40,230 nucleotides of DNA from Bacteroidales bacterium. Its GTDB lineage: Bacteria; Bacteroidota; Bacteroidia; Bacteroidales; UBA932. The notes under the pieces are model-generated. The model was not told the origin of the DNA, searched no databases, and was given only the letters and a program-made list of their open reading frames with translations. Made by a program: the position numbers and the translations under genes. Where the stretch lies: positions 1-40,230 of the forward strand of contig JAFYLU010000066.1 in assembly GCA_017550025.1 (NCBI GenBank), in the 5' to 3' direction. Each line of letters begins with the position of its first letter. Positions within the stretch are counted from its first letter, which is position 1. This document shows, one piece after another, positions 8,054 to 15,792 of the stretch.

Positions 8054-11000
8054 TTAGAAAGAAAGTTTAACATTGAAACCGAGGTTTCTTGTGCTTGGAG
8101 TCATGAAGTAGTCAACTCCCTGGTAATAGTTGCTTGATACAGAAGATGCAGCCTCAGGATCGAATGGAGCCTTGCAGTAGATCATCCAGAGGTTCTTGCC
8201 GGTAAGACCTACAGTAAGGCCTGCCTTGTCGTTGAACCACTTCTTAGGGAGATCGTAGCTGATGCTGAGCTCTGAGAGTCTGATGTTTGTCGCATCATAC
8301 ATATAGTATGTACCAGGCATTTTCGAGATAGTGTCATAGTAGCTCTCCGCGCCAACTGTTCTACCGAACTCGAGTGGAAGACCACCGTTGTCACGAGCAT
8401 CTGCTGTTGCCTTAGATACACCATATCTGTCGAGCATTGCCTGAGTGTCTGAAACAACGAGACCACCGAAACGTCCTGTGAACTGGATGTTGAGAGTTAC
8501 GCCAGCATAAGCGAGGCTTGTATTCCAACCTGCGTGGAACTTAGGAAGAGTAGAACCGATGTACTGGTACTCATCAAGCTGCTCAAGCTGCACCTCACCT
8601 GTTGCGCTCTGCCAGATGTAACCGTTAGGAGACTGACGGAGTCTGTAGCCAGTGTAGAGGTCACCCATTGTACCACCTTCAGTAAGACGGATCTCTGGAC
8701 CACCTGACATACCGAGGGTACCCTTGCTGAGGTAACCGTTCGACATTGCATCCTCTGCGAGGTCGATAACCTTATTCTGGTTGTGAGTGAATGTGAAGCC
8801 AGTAGAGAACTTAACCTGGTCGTTTGCGTATGAGTCAGAATAGCCGAGAGCAATCTCCACACCTGAGTTCTGTACGTTACCAGCCTGGATAGGATAGTTA
8901 GAGTAAACAGAAGTTGATGATACAGGGATGTAGAATGTCTGGTTGTAAGTGTTAGACTTATACCAAGTGAAGTCGAAGTTGATTCTACCCTCTACGAACT
9001 TCGCGTTGAGACCGAGTTCCCATGAACGAGTCTTCTCAGGAAGGAGGTTCTCGTTGAACTTGGTTGAAGGATAAGCATACTCGTCAGTCTGCTCGTTATA
9101 CTTGAGAGTCTCAGTAGTAAGACCTACAGATGGAGCAGAACCTACCTCTGACCATGAAGCGCGGAGCTTGAGGTAAGGAAGAGCCACTGGAAGGTCGAAG
9201 AGCTCACTTGCTACGAATGAAAGACCTGCTGATGGGTAGAAGAATGACTTGTTAGATGTGTAAGCGAGAGCTGAATCCCAGTCGTTACGTGCTGTAACTG
9301 TGAGGTAAAGCATCTTGTTCCATCCGATTTCACCTGAAGCGAAAACAGACTGGATCTGCTGATGCCAGCTTGACTCGTTTCTCTTTGAAGTGTTCTTGTT
9401 GATGTTACCGTAGTGGAAGAAGTTAGCAACCTTGTTGAGACCACCATTGAAATATGCAGAGTTGCTGCTTCTGTCATCGATCGAACCACCGACGTTCACA
9501 TGGAGGCTCCAATCGTTCCAAGTCTTGCTGATATTTGCGATAACGTCAGCGTAAGTAGAGTAGTCGTTCTGCTTTGCATGGCCATAGTAACCGTTTGCGC
9601 TACCCTCGGTGAATGTACCTATTGTAGAAGCATAACGTCTGTTGTAAGAATCCTGAGTTGTGTTGTCGACACGTACACGGCCGATTACGTTGAACCAGTC
9701 AGCGATGTCCCACTTGAGGCTTGCGTTGAGCATGTAACGCTGCTTCTTCATCTCTGTCTGCATACGGTTAACGATCCAGTAAGGGTTCTGCATACCCTCC
9801 GCAGTAGAGAACTTAGAAGTTGGCCAATACTGCTCCATCATCATACGTGTAGAGTTGTAACGCTCGAACATCTGAACTTCCTGGAAGCTCTCACCTCTTG
9901 GGAAGAGATAGAGTGCAGGGAGTGGGTTGAAGTACTGACCACCACCGATCATGTTCTTGTTGTTCTGGATCACATACTGTGCACCGAGGTCGAGAGTAAG
10001 CTTGTCGTTAGCGAACTTCGCAGTATTGCGGAATGAGAAGTTGTAACGGTTGTACTCGCTGTTAGGAATGATACCGGTTGTGTTAGTTGAAGAAACTGAA
10101 GCGTAAGTCTGGTTTCTTGCTGTACCGGTAGAGAATGTGAGACCGTTGATCACGTTAACTCCTGTGTTGTAGAAGTCGTACGGATTGAAAGTGCTTGGAG
10201 TTGCAAGCTTGCCACCCCAGCTTGTAGCGTTACCCTCGAGGTTTCCGTAAGTATTCTGGAAAGCATACTGCATGAGAGGGTTAGAGAATGTAGTGTTGTT
10301 TGAGAAAGTAACCTTTGTCTTACCTTCCTGACCCTTCTTTGTAGTAACGAGGATCACACCGTTTGCTGCCTGATAACCGTAAAGAGCGGCAGCTGAAGGA
10401 CCTGTAAGTACAGAGATGCTTTCGATATCCTCAGGGTTAAGGTCGGCTACTGCGTCAGAACCTGGCTGGCTGTTCATGATACCGCCTTCCTGGTTACCTG
10501 CAGACACGTTGAACATAGGAATACCGTCGATCACGTAGAGTGCATTGTTGTCCTTGTCGAGAGACTTCGAACCACGCATGATAACTCGTGATGCTGCACC
10601 AGGACCTGCTGATGAAGAGTTGATCACAACTCCGGCAACCTTACCGTTAAGTGAGTTAACGAAGTTAGCGTCCTTTACAGCTGTGAGCTTATCACCGTTC
10701 ACGGCCTGTACGTTGTAGCTGAGGGCCTTCTGCTCACGCTTGATACCGAGAGCGGTAACGACTACCTCATTAAGAAGCTCAGTGTCCTCTTCGAGAGTGA
10801 CATTAAGAACCTCGCCTGTTACTGTTACTAATACTGTCTTGTAACCGATGCTTGATACCTCGAGTACCGCACCCTTCTTGACAGAAAGTGAGAACTTACC
10901 GTCTACATCGGTAATTGTTCCGTTGAGAGTTCCCTGCTCAAGGACGCTCGCACCGATAAGCGGAAGACCTGTCGCGTCAACAACTGTTCCTTGAACAGTC

Positions 11001-11137
11001 ACAACGCTGGCTTCGTCAGACTGCTGGAGCGGGCTGTTAGCCGCAACTTCAGCAGAGGCTGAAAGTGGCATCATCATCAATGCCGCTACAAAGCCACTCA
11101 ATGCGCAGACGAATCTGCCTTTGCGTGTTTTAATCAT
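8054..11137 (-). CDS. SusC/RagA-family TonB-dependent outer-membrane transporter
   Basis: TonB-dependent barrel that imports the glycan held by SusD. I choose the ATG at 11137 (1027 residues), because it yields a clean signal peptide; a frame extending to 11212 adds 25 unlikely residues. After the signal comes a carboxypeptidase-D-regulatory-like domain (about 45-117, GTVVDATGLPLIGASV), then the conserved VVVTALGIKREQKAL segment (125-139), the plug with the RVIMRGSKSLDKDNNALYVIDGIP segment, and a 22-strand barrel ending in Phe (KLSF). There is no N-terminal STN signalling domain, so it should not signal directly to an anti-sigma factor. It is the first gene of the locus and has a long AT-rich leader. 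Confidence 0.95.
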   Translation of the reverse strand: MIKTRKGRFVCALSGFVAALMMMPLSASAEVAANSPLQQSDEASVVTVQGTVVDATGLPLIGASVLEQGTLNGTITDVDGKFSLSVKKGAVLEVSSIGYKTVLVTVTGEVLNVTLEEDTELLNEVVVTALGIKREQKALSYNVQAVNGDKLTAVKDANFVNSLNGKVAGVVINSSSAGPGAASRVIMRGSKSLDKDNNALYVIDGIPMFNVSAGNQEGGIMNSQPGSDAVADLNPEDIESISVLTGPSAAALYGYQAANGVILVTTKKGQEGKTKVTFSNNTTFSNPLMQYAFQNTYGNLEGNATSWGGKLATPSTFNPYDFYNTGVNVINGLTFSTGTARNQTYASVSSTNTTGIIPNSEYNRYNFSFRNTAKFANDKLTLDLGAQYVIQNNKNMIGGGQYFNPLPALYLFPRGESFQEVQMFERYNSTRMMMEQYWPTSKFSTAEGMQNPYWIVNRMQTEMKKQRYMLNASLKWDIADWFNVIGRVRVDNTTQDSYNRRYASTIGTFTEGSANGYYGHAKQNDYSTYADVIANISKTWNDWSLHVNVGGSIDDRSSNSAYFNGGLNKVANFFHYGNINKNTSKRNESSWHQQIQSVFASGEIGWNKMLYLTVTARNDWDSALAYTSNKSFFYPSAGLSFVASELFDLPVALPYLKLRASWSEVGSAPSVGLTTETLKYNEQTDEYAYPSTKFNENLLPEKTRSWELGLNAKFVEGRINFDFTWYKSNTYNQTFYIPVSSTSVYSNYPIQAGNVQNSGVEIALGYSDSYANDQVKFSTGFTFTHNQNKVIDLAEDAMSNGYLSKGTLGMSGGPEIRLTEGGTMGDLYTGYRLRQSPNGYIWQSATGEVQLEQLDEYQYIGSTLPKFHAGWNTSLAYAGVTLNIQFTGRFGGLVVSDTQAMLDRYGVSKATADARDNGGLPLEFGRTVGAESYYDTISKMPGTYYMYDATNIRLSELSISYDLPKKWFNDKAGLTVGLTGKNLWMIYCKAPFDPEAASSVSSNYYQGVDYFMTPSTRNLGFNVKLSF

Positions 11138-11216
11138 ACAATTGAGTTTTAATAATGTTTGGTTGTTAATGATGTTACAGATTATTATATATAGGAAATA
11201 ACAGCCGTACATGACT

Positions 11217-11234
11217 CCGACTCATATGAATCGG
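11217..11234. promoter_or_regulatory. 18-bp near-palindrome in the susC leader
   Basis: CCGACTCATATGAATCGG is symmetrical except for one mismatched pair. It lies about 80 bases before the susC ATG, inside the predicted transcript, so it could act as an RNA hairpin or as a DNA operator. No known regulator site is recognised. Confidence 0.4.
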
Positions 11235-11357
11235 CTGACACATCGGCACACATGCAGAAAAGATTATATGATTTTTAAAGTTTTTTAAAAACCCTATCAT
11301 CAAATTTAAATTATTTTCATGCCCCGCAAGGCAATTTACATACAATTAAATTTCGGA

Positions 11358-11365
11358 CAAAGATA
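11358..11365 (-). promoter_or_regulatory. -7 promoter element for the SusC/GH18 locus
   Basis: On the minus strand this reads TATCTTTG, an exact consensus match, with a T-rich stretch (CTTTTTATAAAAAAAATAAG) upstream of it. It would start a transcript about 215 bases before the susC ATG at 11137. Confidence 0.55.
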
Positions 11366-11636
11366 CTTATTTTTTTTATAAAAAGCTATATATATGGAAA
11401 TTATCGCCATTTCATGTATAATTTTTTACATTTCCCCACAGCACAAGACACTGAAAAAATAGCAGAATCATAGTATGACCTGATATTTTCATCGACCGGA
11501 TCATTTAACCTTTAAAAAATGGTTATTTTTAATATTTAAAATTTAATTCTTTTGTATTTTCTTACCTTTCAATATATTACACTTTTCCACAGCGAATTGT
11601 TAATAACTTTATAGGGAGAATAAAACTTATTTGGAT

Positions 11637-11644
11637 TATATTTG
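11637..11644 (+). promoter_or_regulatory. -7 promoter element for nrdD
   Basis: TATATTTG is an exact -7 consensus match 29 bases before the nrdD ATG, giving a leader of about 20 bases. Confidence 0.6.
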
Positions 11645-11673
11645 CATCTCATACCCTCATTTAAGATTTCCCA

Positions 11674-13881
11674 ATGGTAAAGCATGTAGTAAAACGCGAC
11701 GGAAGAGTCGTAATTTTTGACAACAGAAAGATTGTAGACGCCATCCTCAAGGCGATGAATGTAACAGATGAGGGCGAGGACATTGTCCTTGCCGCAGAAA
11801 TCGCATCTGCCATATCGAAAATCAACGTAGACAACATGAGTGTCGAAGACATCCAGGACCAGGTCGAGAACGAGCTCATGAACAGTCCGCGCAAGGAGGT
11901 GGCAAAGAAATACATTGCTTACAGAAATCAGAGAAACCTGGCAAGAAAGGCGAAGTCACGAGAAATCTTCCAGGAGATCATCGATGCGCAGGCCACAGAG
12001 ATCACACGCGAGAATGCGAACATGAATGCCGACACTCCTGCCGGCATGATGATGAAGTTTGCTTCGGAATCCACTAAATCATATGTGGACGAGTGCCTGC
12101 TGGCTGACGATGTCAAGGAGGCGGTAAAGAACAACTACATCCATATCCACGACAAGGACTACTATCCGACAAAGAGTCTCACATGCATCCAGCATCCGCT
12201 GGACAAGATCCTTGAGGAGGGATTCTTTGCCGGCCACGGAGAGTCACGTCCGGCCAAGAGAATCGAAACCGCAAGTATCCTTGGCTGTATCTCGATGGAA
12301 ACCGTACAGAACGAAATGCACGGAGGACAGGCTATCCCTGCCTTCGACTTCTACATGGCACCTTTCGTAAGGAGGACATTCCAGGAAGAGCTTGACAAAG
12401 TGGCAGAAATCAACGGAGAAGACTACAAGCATCTGTATAATGTAGAGATCGACGACTATCTCAAAAGAGACCTCATAGGTATCCAAGGAGACGACAGAGT
12501 GATCCAGCATGCTATCAACATGACGGTAAGCCGCGTACACCAGTCAATGGAAGCCTTCGTACACAATATGAACTCCATACACTCAAGAGGCGGAAACCAG
12601 GTGGTGTTCAGCTCTATAAACTATGGCACTGACACATCTGCAGAAGGACGCTGTGTCATCCGTGAGATCCTCAACACAACCTACGAAGGTGTAGGAAACG
12701 GTTCTACAGCTATCTTCCCTATCCAGATCTGGAAGAAGAAGAGAGGCGTGAGCTATCTCCCGGAAGACCGCAACTACGACCTTTACAGATTTGCCTGCAA
12801 GGTTTCGGCCCGCCGCTTCTTCCCTAACTTCGTAAACCTTGACGCTCCTTTCAACCACCATGAACTCTGGAAGGCAGACGACCCGAAGAGATACCAGTGG
12901 GAGGTTGCGACAATGGGATGCCGTACACGAGTGTTCGAGAACCGTTTCGGACCAAAGACCTCGATCGGCCGCGGAAACCTTTCATTCACAACGATCAACA
13001 TTGTAAAGCTCGCCATCGAATGCATGGGGATAGAGAACACCGAGGACAGGATCCACGAATTCTTCAAGAAACTCGACTGGGCTCTCGAAATTTCAGCAAA
13101 GCAGCTTAACGACAGATTCAATTTCCAGAAGACTGCCCTGAAGAAGCAGTTCCCTCTCCTGATGGGATCGCTCTGGCTTGACAGCGACAAGCTAGCAGAC
13201 ACCGATACAATCGAGCCGGTAATCAACCACGGAACTCTCGGAATCGGATTCATCGGCCTTGCCGAAGCCCTGATCGCCCTCACAGGAAAGCACCACGGAG
13301 AATCAGCGGAATCACAGGAACTCGGCCTGCGCATAGTTACATTCATGCGCAGCAAGGTCAACAAGTTCTGCGAGACATACAAACATAATTACAGCGTGCT
13401 TGCAACCCCTGCAGAAGGTCTCGCCGGCCGTTTCACAAGAGGTGACAAGAAGAAGTTCGGCATCATCCCTGGCGTGACCGACAAGGATTATTACACAAAT
13501 TCGAACCATGTGCCTGTGTACTATAAGTGTACACCAAGACACAAGGCTCAGATAGAGGGTCCTTACCACGCACTCACAGGAGGAGGACATATCTTCTATG
13601 TGGAGATTGATGGAGACGCAACCCACAATCCTGAAGCTATCATGAACATCGTCGACCTGATGGACAAGTACGATATCGGATACTGCTCTGTGAACCATAA
13701 CCGCAACCGCTGCATGGACTGCGGATTCGAGAACGCGAAGGAAAACCTCACCAAATGCCCTCACTGCGGCGGCAGCAACATCGACAAGCTCCAGCGCATC
13801 ACAGGTTACCTCGTAGGTACCACAAGCCGATGGAACGGAGGAAAGCTCGCCGAACTCCGCGACCGCGTCGTTCACAAATAA
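11674..13881 (+). CDS. nrdD: anaerobic (class III) ribonucleoside-triphosphate reductase
   Basis: Oxygen-sensitive glycyl-radical enzyme that reduces ribonucleotides to deoxyribonucleotides. The 735-residue protein has an N-terminal ATP-cone (about 1-95, beginning VVKRDGRVVIFD), the large catalytic barrel, and near the C-terminus the zinc site with two CxxC pairs (C680/C683 and C695/C698). This is followed by the radical-bearing loop RITGYL, where Gly711 should carry the radical. Length and motifs are typical. Its activase NrdG is not directly downstream as is usual; it lies on the opposite strand at 15793-16296 beyond a transposase gene. Followed by a hairpin at 13919-13950. Confidence 0.96.
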   Translation: MVKHVVKRDGRVVIFDNRKIVDAILKAMNVTDEGEDIVLAAEIASAISKINVDNMSVEDIQDQVENELMNSPRKEVAKKYIAYRNQRNLARKAKSREIFQEIIDAQATEITRENANMNADTPAGMMMKFASESTKSYVDECLLADDVKEAVKNNYIHIHDKDYYPTKSLTCIQHPLDKILEEGFFAGHGESRPAKRIETASILGCISMETVQNEMHGGQAIPAFDFYMAPFVRRTFQEELDKVAEINGEDYKHLYNVEIDDYLKRDLIGIQGDDRVIQHAINMTVSRVHQSMEAFVHNMNSIHSRGGNQVVFSSINYGTDTSAEGRCVIREILNTTYEGVGNGSTAIFPIQIWKKKRGVSYLPEDRNYDLYRFACKVSARRFFPNFVNLDAPFNHHELWKADDPKRYQWEVATMGCRTRVFENRFGPKTSIGRGNLSFTTINIVKLAIECMGIENTEDRIHEFFKKLDWALEISAKQLNDRFNFQKTALKKQFPLLMGSLWLDSDKLADTDTIEPVINHGTLGIGFIGLAEALIALTGKHHGESAESQELGLRIVTFMRSKVNKFCETYKHNYSVLATPAEGLAGRFTRGDKKKFGIIPGVTDKDYYTNSNHVPVYYKCTPRHKAQIEGPYHALTGGGHIFYVEIDGDATHNPEAIMNIVDLMDKYDIGYCSVNHNRNRCMDCGFENAKENLTKCPHCGGSNIDKLQRITGYLVGTTSRWNGGKLAELRDRVVHK

Positions 13882-13918
13882 TCCAGCACAAACCAACTAC
13901 AAACTTTGCATAGATCTT

Positions 13919-13950
13919 AATCCCGAAGTATTTATCCAGACTTCGGGATT
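13919..13950. terminator. hairpin after nrdD
   Basis: Perfect 11-bp inverted repeat (13919-13929 with 13940-13950, loop of 10) 37 bases after the nrdD stop, followed by ATTTC. The T run is weak. It probably ends nrdD transcription and may also face the transposase gene, which converges on it. Confidence 0.7.
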
Positions 13951-14031
13951 ATTTCATAATAACATCATATATTCAGCATTCTTTGCAATTATCCCCATAA
14001 ATCATTCAAAAAATAAGTATTAATGCAAGAA

Positions 14032-14940
14032 TTATAAAACCAGGCACCGCCTGATTCTGTCTCCATGCACATGATAGTTGATATAAAGGTCATTGGCAAT
14101 TCTGTTCTTGGAATCCTTATCCAACTGATAGACAGACTGAACACCATACAATGGAAGTATTTCAGAATCAATCATTTCACATAAACTGATATCTGAAAGA
14201 GAGGTATAATTTCTTCTGCCATACTCATTTTTAAGCATTGAAGAAAGATCATTCATCTTTACGCCGGATTCGATCTGCGAAAGATTCAGAACTCTGCCTC
14301 CCTCCTTCTCCTGTTCTTGCTCCCATTCCTCTCCGGAAATCCTATTCATATAGAACATGTAATTTCTTGGAGTGTTATAAAAATATTCCACCTGCTGAAT
14401 ATCCATAACGGATTCTCGAAGTAACAATCCCTTGCGGTTCATTTTATAATGTGCCGGAACATCTGCCTTATCCGGTAGAAAACGATAGAATTTATGTCTT
14501 GGGAGAATATCTGGTTCCAGACTCTTGCCTAGCTCCATGCGGAAGATTGCATTTGCAGAATTGTAAGGATATGCGAAAGGAGTTGCAGCAACCCCATGAT
14601 GCAAAGCATTCCGTTTCGTATAACTCAATGCCGCTAACCGATGATATACGCCCACAACATCAATAACAAAGGGAACCCGTTCTCCCAAAGACCCGCTCCG
14701 ATGATATTTCCTGTTGAAATACCGTGAGTAAGCTGTTCTATAATGATATATCAGTTCCTTTATTTTGTCAGTCTCTACACATGCATGGAAATGGTTGGAC
14801 ATGAACGAGTCAGCCAAAGAAGATGAATCCGTCCTATATAGAGCTACAGCATAACAGTTGAACGCCCTGATGAAATCAGCTTCCGAACGATACATGACCT
14901 CATTCCCGGCAGACAGGCAAAAGTGATAAAGATGCTTCAT
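14032..14940 (-). CDS. REP-associated tyrosine (HUH/Y1) transposase
   Basis: A single-domain IS200-like (Y1_Tnp) nuclease of the RAYT group with a long C-terminal extension (302 residues). The metal-binding HUH motif is HFH (His50, His52) in FMSNHFHACVE. The following helix YHYRTAYSRYFNRKYHRSG and the segment SYTKRNALHHGVA match the conserved RAYT order, and Tyr107 in SYTKRN is the likely nucleophile. I use the ATG at 14940; an upstream ATG at 14952 lies inside a good promoter element. The frame is intact. RAYTs are usually domesticated single-copy genes flanked by palindromic repeats, and a large palindrome lies about 100 bases upstream here. No IS-type direct repeats or partner TnpB gene are seen. 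Confidence 0.85.
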   Translation of the reverse strand: MKHLYHFCLSAGNEVMYRSEADFIRAFNCYAVALYRTDSSSLADSFMSNHFHACVETDKIKELIYHYRTAYSRYFNRKYHRSGSLGERVPFVIDVVGVYHRLAALSYTKRNALHHGVAATPFAYPYNSANAIFRMELGKSLEPDILPRHKFYRFLPDKADVPAHYKMNRKGLLLRESVMDIQQVEYFYNTPRNYMFYMNRISGEEWEQEQEKEGGRVLNLSQIESGVKMNDLSSMLKNEYGRRNYTSLSDISLCEMIDSEILPLYGVQSVYQLDKDSKNRIANDLYINYHVHGDRIRRCLVL

Positions 14941-14949
14941 GTTTTTGCA

Positions 14950-14957
14950 CAAACGTA
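14950..14957 (-). promoter_or_regulatory. -7 promoter element for the RAYT gene
   Basis: On the minus strand this reads TACGTTTG, an exact consensus match. The start at 14940 would then have almost no leader, and the alternative start at 14952 would lie upstream of the transcript. Confidence 0.45.
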
Positions 14958-14978
14958 AAGATTCTTTCCATGCCTGAA

Positions 14979-15017
14979 TATAAAAAAAAGAAAAACCATG
15001 TATAAAAAAAAGAAAAA
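14979..15017. repeat. 17-base A-rich direct repeat
   Basis: TATAAAAAAAAGAAAAA occurs at 14979-14995 and again at 15001-15017, between the RAYT gene and the palindrome. The runs of eight A are prone to slippage and may bend the DNA. Confidence 0.7.
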
Positions 15018-15042
15018 ATATATCTGCCTACACTTGTCAGAC

Positions 15043-15141
15043 AGCAAATCGGCAGATGATTCCGATGCCCCCCGCTCTCCCCTCGGTCGAGCACCCCCTA
15101 GCCGGGGGTGGCATGTCATCTACATCATCTGCCGATTTGCT
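15043..15141. repeat. large palindrome upstream of the RAYT gene
   Basis: Perfect 18-base arms (15043-15060 and 15124-15141) enclose a GC-rich core that can itself fold: CACCCCC (15092-15098) pairs with GGGGGTG (15104-15110) around a 5-base loop, or alternatively 15065-15073 pairs with 15106-15114 with one mismatch. The core is much richer in G and C than its surroundings. Size, nested structure and position next to a RAYT suggest a REP/REPIN-type element that the transposase could recognise; this is inference. Confidence 0.75.
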
Positions 15142-15225
15142 CTCAATTGTAACGTTCCTGCAAGAATTGCTTTATTTTTCGTCGAACGGCATCAAAATAG
15201 AGTGCATAAGCGATAAACATGAACC

Positions 15226-15459
15226 GTTCCTACAAATCTTCGAGGTTTCTTGTAGGAACACTCTACAAAATGTACTTTTCTTCAATATATCCGAACATTA
15301 AAGGTAAAATCACGCTGCTTTTACCTTCAGTCCTATGGAGACACAAGAACAACAATCCCGACAAATACGGAGAAATATCGGGATTAACTCGCATATCTCG
15401 CTTAATATTGATATATAAAGCAGTACTCCCAAAGAAATTATACATTCTTCAGGAGTACT
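15226..15459. repeat. series of four unrelated perfect inverted repeats
   Basis: Four consecutive perfect dyads with different sequences: GTTCCTACAA (15226-15235 with 15250-15259), AAGGTAAAA (15301-15309 with 15319-15327), AATCCCGA (15354-15361 with 15378-15385) and AGTACTCC (15422-15429 with 15452-15459). Their centres are about 55-72 bases apart. None is followed by a T run on either strand, so they do not look like intrinsic terminators. They could be stems of a structured RNA or parts of a repeat element. Confidence 0.6.
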
Positions 15460-15560
15460 TCATTTCTCAATGTACTTTAAACTGATTCGACGTAATAAAT
15501 ACTAGCCATCAGGCCCATTCTGAAGTTCATAGCGAAACTTTTGGCTTATCGGAGATTTTC

Positions 15561-15734
15561 TTATATACCGCAACCAACTTGAAAACCTTTGAGGACAGAC
15601 TTATGAACTCCCATACTTATTCTGCCATTTAAATATCTGGTCAAAGCCTTGTATGCGTGCTTCCCAATGCCCAGAAGAATCAAAACGGGCATCGCATTAC
15701 AGCAACCTGTCAGCTGACCGATCTTTACAATAAA
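15561..15734 (-). pseudogene. degenerate coding remnant
   Basis: A minus-strand frame open from 15734 to a stop at 15561 reads like real protein, with the segment VKIGQLTGCCNAMPVLILLG followed by IGKHAYKALTRYL. A second frame just upstream (ending at 15735) continues a plausible sequence (GIEVGDMLTKDDL), as if one gene were broken by a frameshift. The strand-helix pattern PVLILLG-GKHAYKAL loosely resembles uracil-DNA glycosylase-like folds, but this is too short to assign. Confidence 0.3.
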
Positions 15735-15792
15735 TCATCTTTGGTCAGCATATCCCCGACTTCAATCCCATGACGAGGCAGATTGAAACAGA

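Larger units (their letters stand above)
11138..11673. other. 536-base divergent intergenic region between susC and nrdD
   Basis: AT-rich region with no credible coding frame. It contains a -7 element for susC (minus strand, 11358-11365) and one for nrdD (plus strand, 11637-11644), a near-perfect 18-bp palindrome in the susC leader (11217-11234), and two sequences sharing CCACAGC (around 11432-11442 and 11583-11593). The susC leader would be about 215 bases. Confidence 0.6.
14953..15792. other. 840-base interval without intact genes between RAYT and nrdG
   Basis: Holds the A-rich direct repeat, the large palindrome, the series of four inverted repeats, two further dyads (AGTTCATA at 15524-15531 with 15602-15609; GCTGACC at 15713-15719 with 15743-15749), and short minus-strand coding traces between about 15477 and 15780. 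No intact protein gene and no tRNA or rRNA are recognised. Confidence 0.6.

Noticed and set aside
9413-10036. 207-codon plus-strand frame inside susC
   Set aside because: Antisense to a well-conserved TonB-dependent barrel; no motif, no promoter.
12783-13896. two long minus-strand frames opposite nrdD
   Set aside because: nrdD is unambiguous in this stretch and the antisense products have no domain.
15043-15459. tmRNA, 6S RNA, RNase P RNA or SRP RNA in the hairpin-rich interval
   Set aside because: None of the conserved cores that I know for these RNAs was found on either strand.
15226-15459. integron attC array or CRISPR array
   Set aside because: The dyads do not share the RYYYAAC/GTTRRRY ends, no integrase is present, and there are no repeated units of equal sequence.
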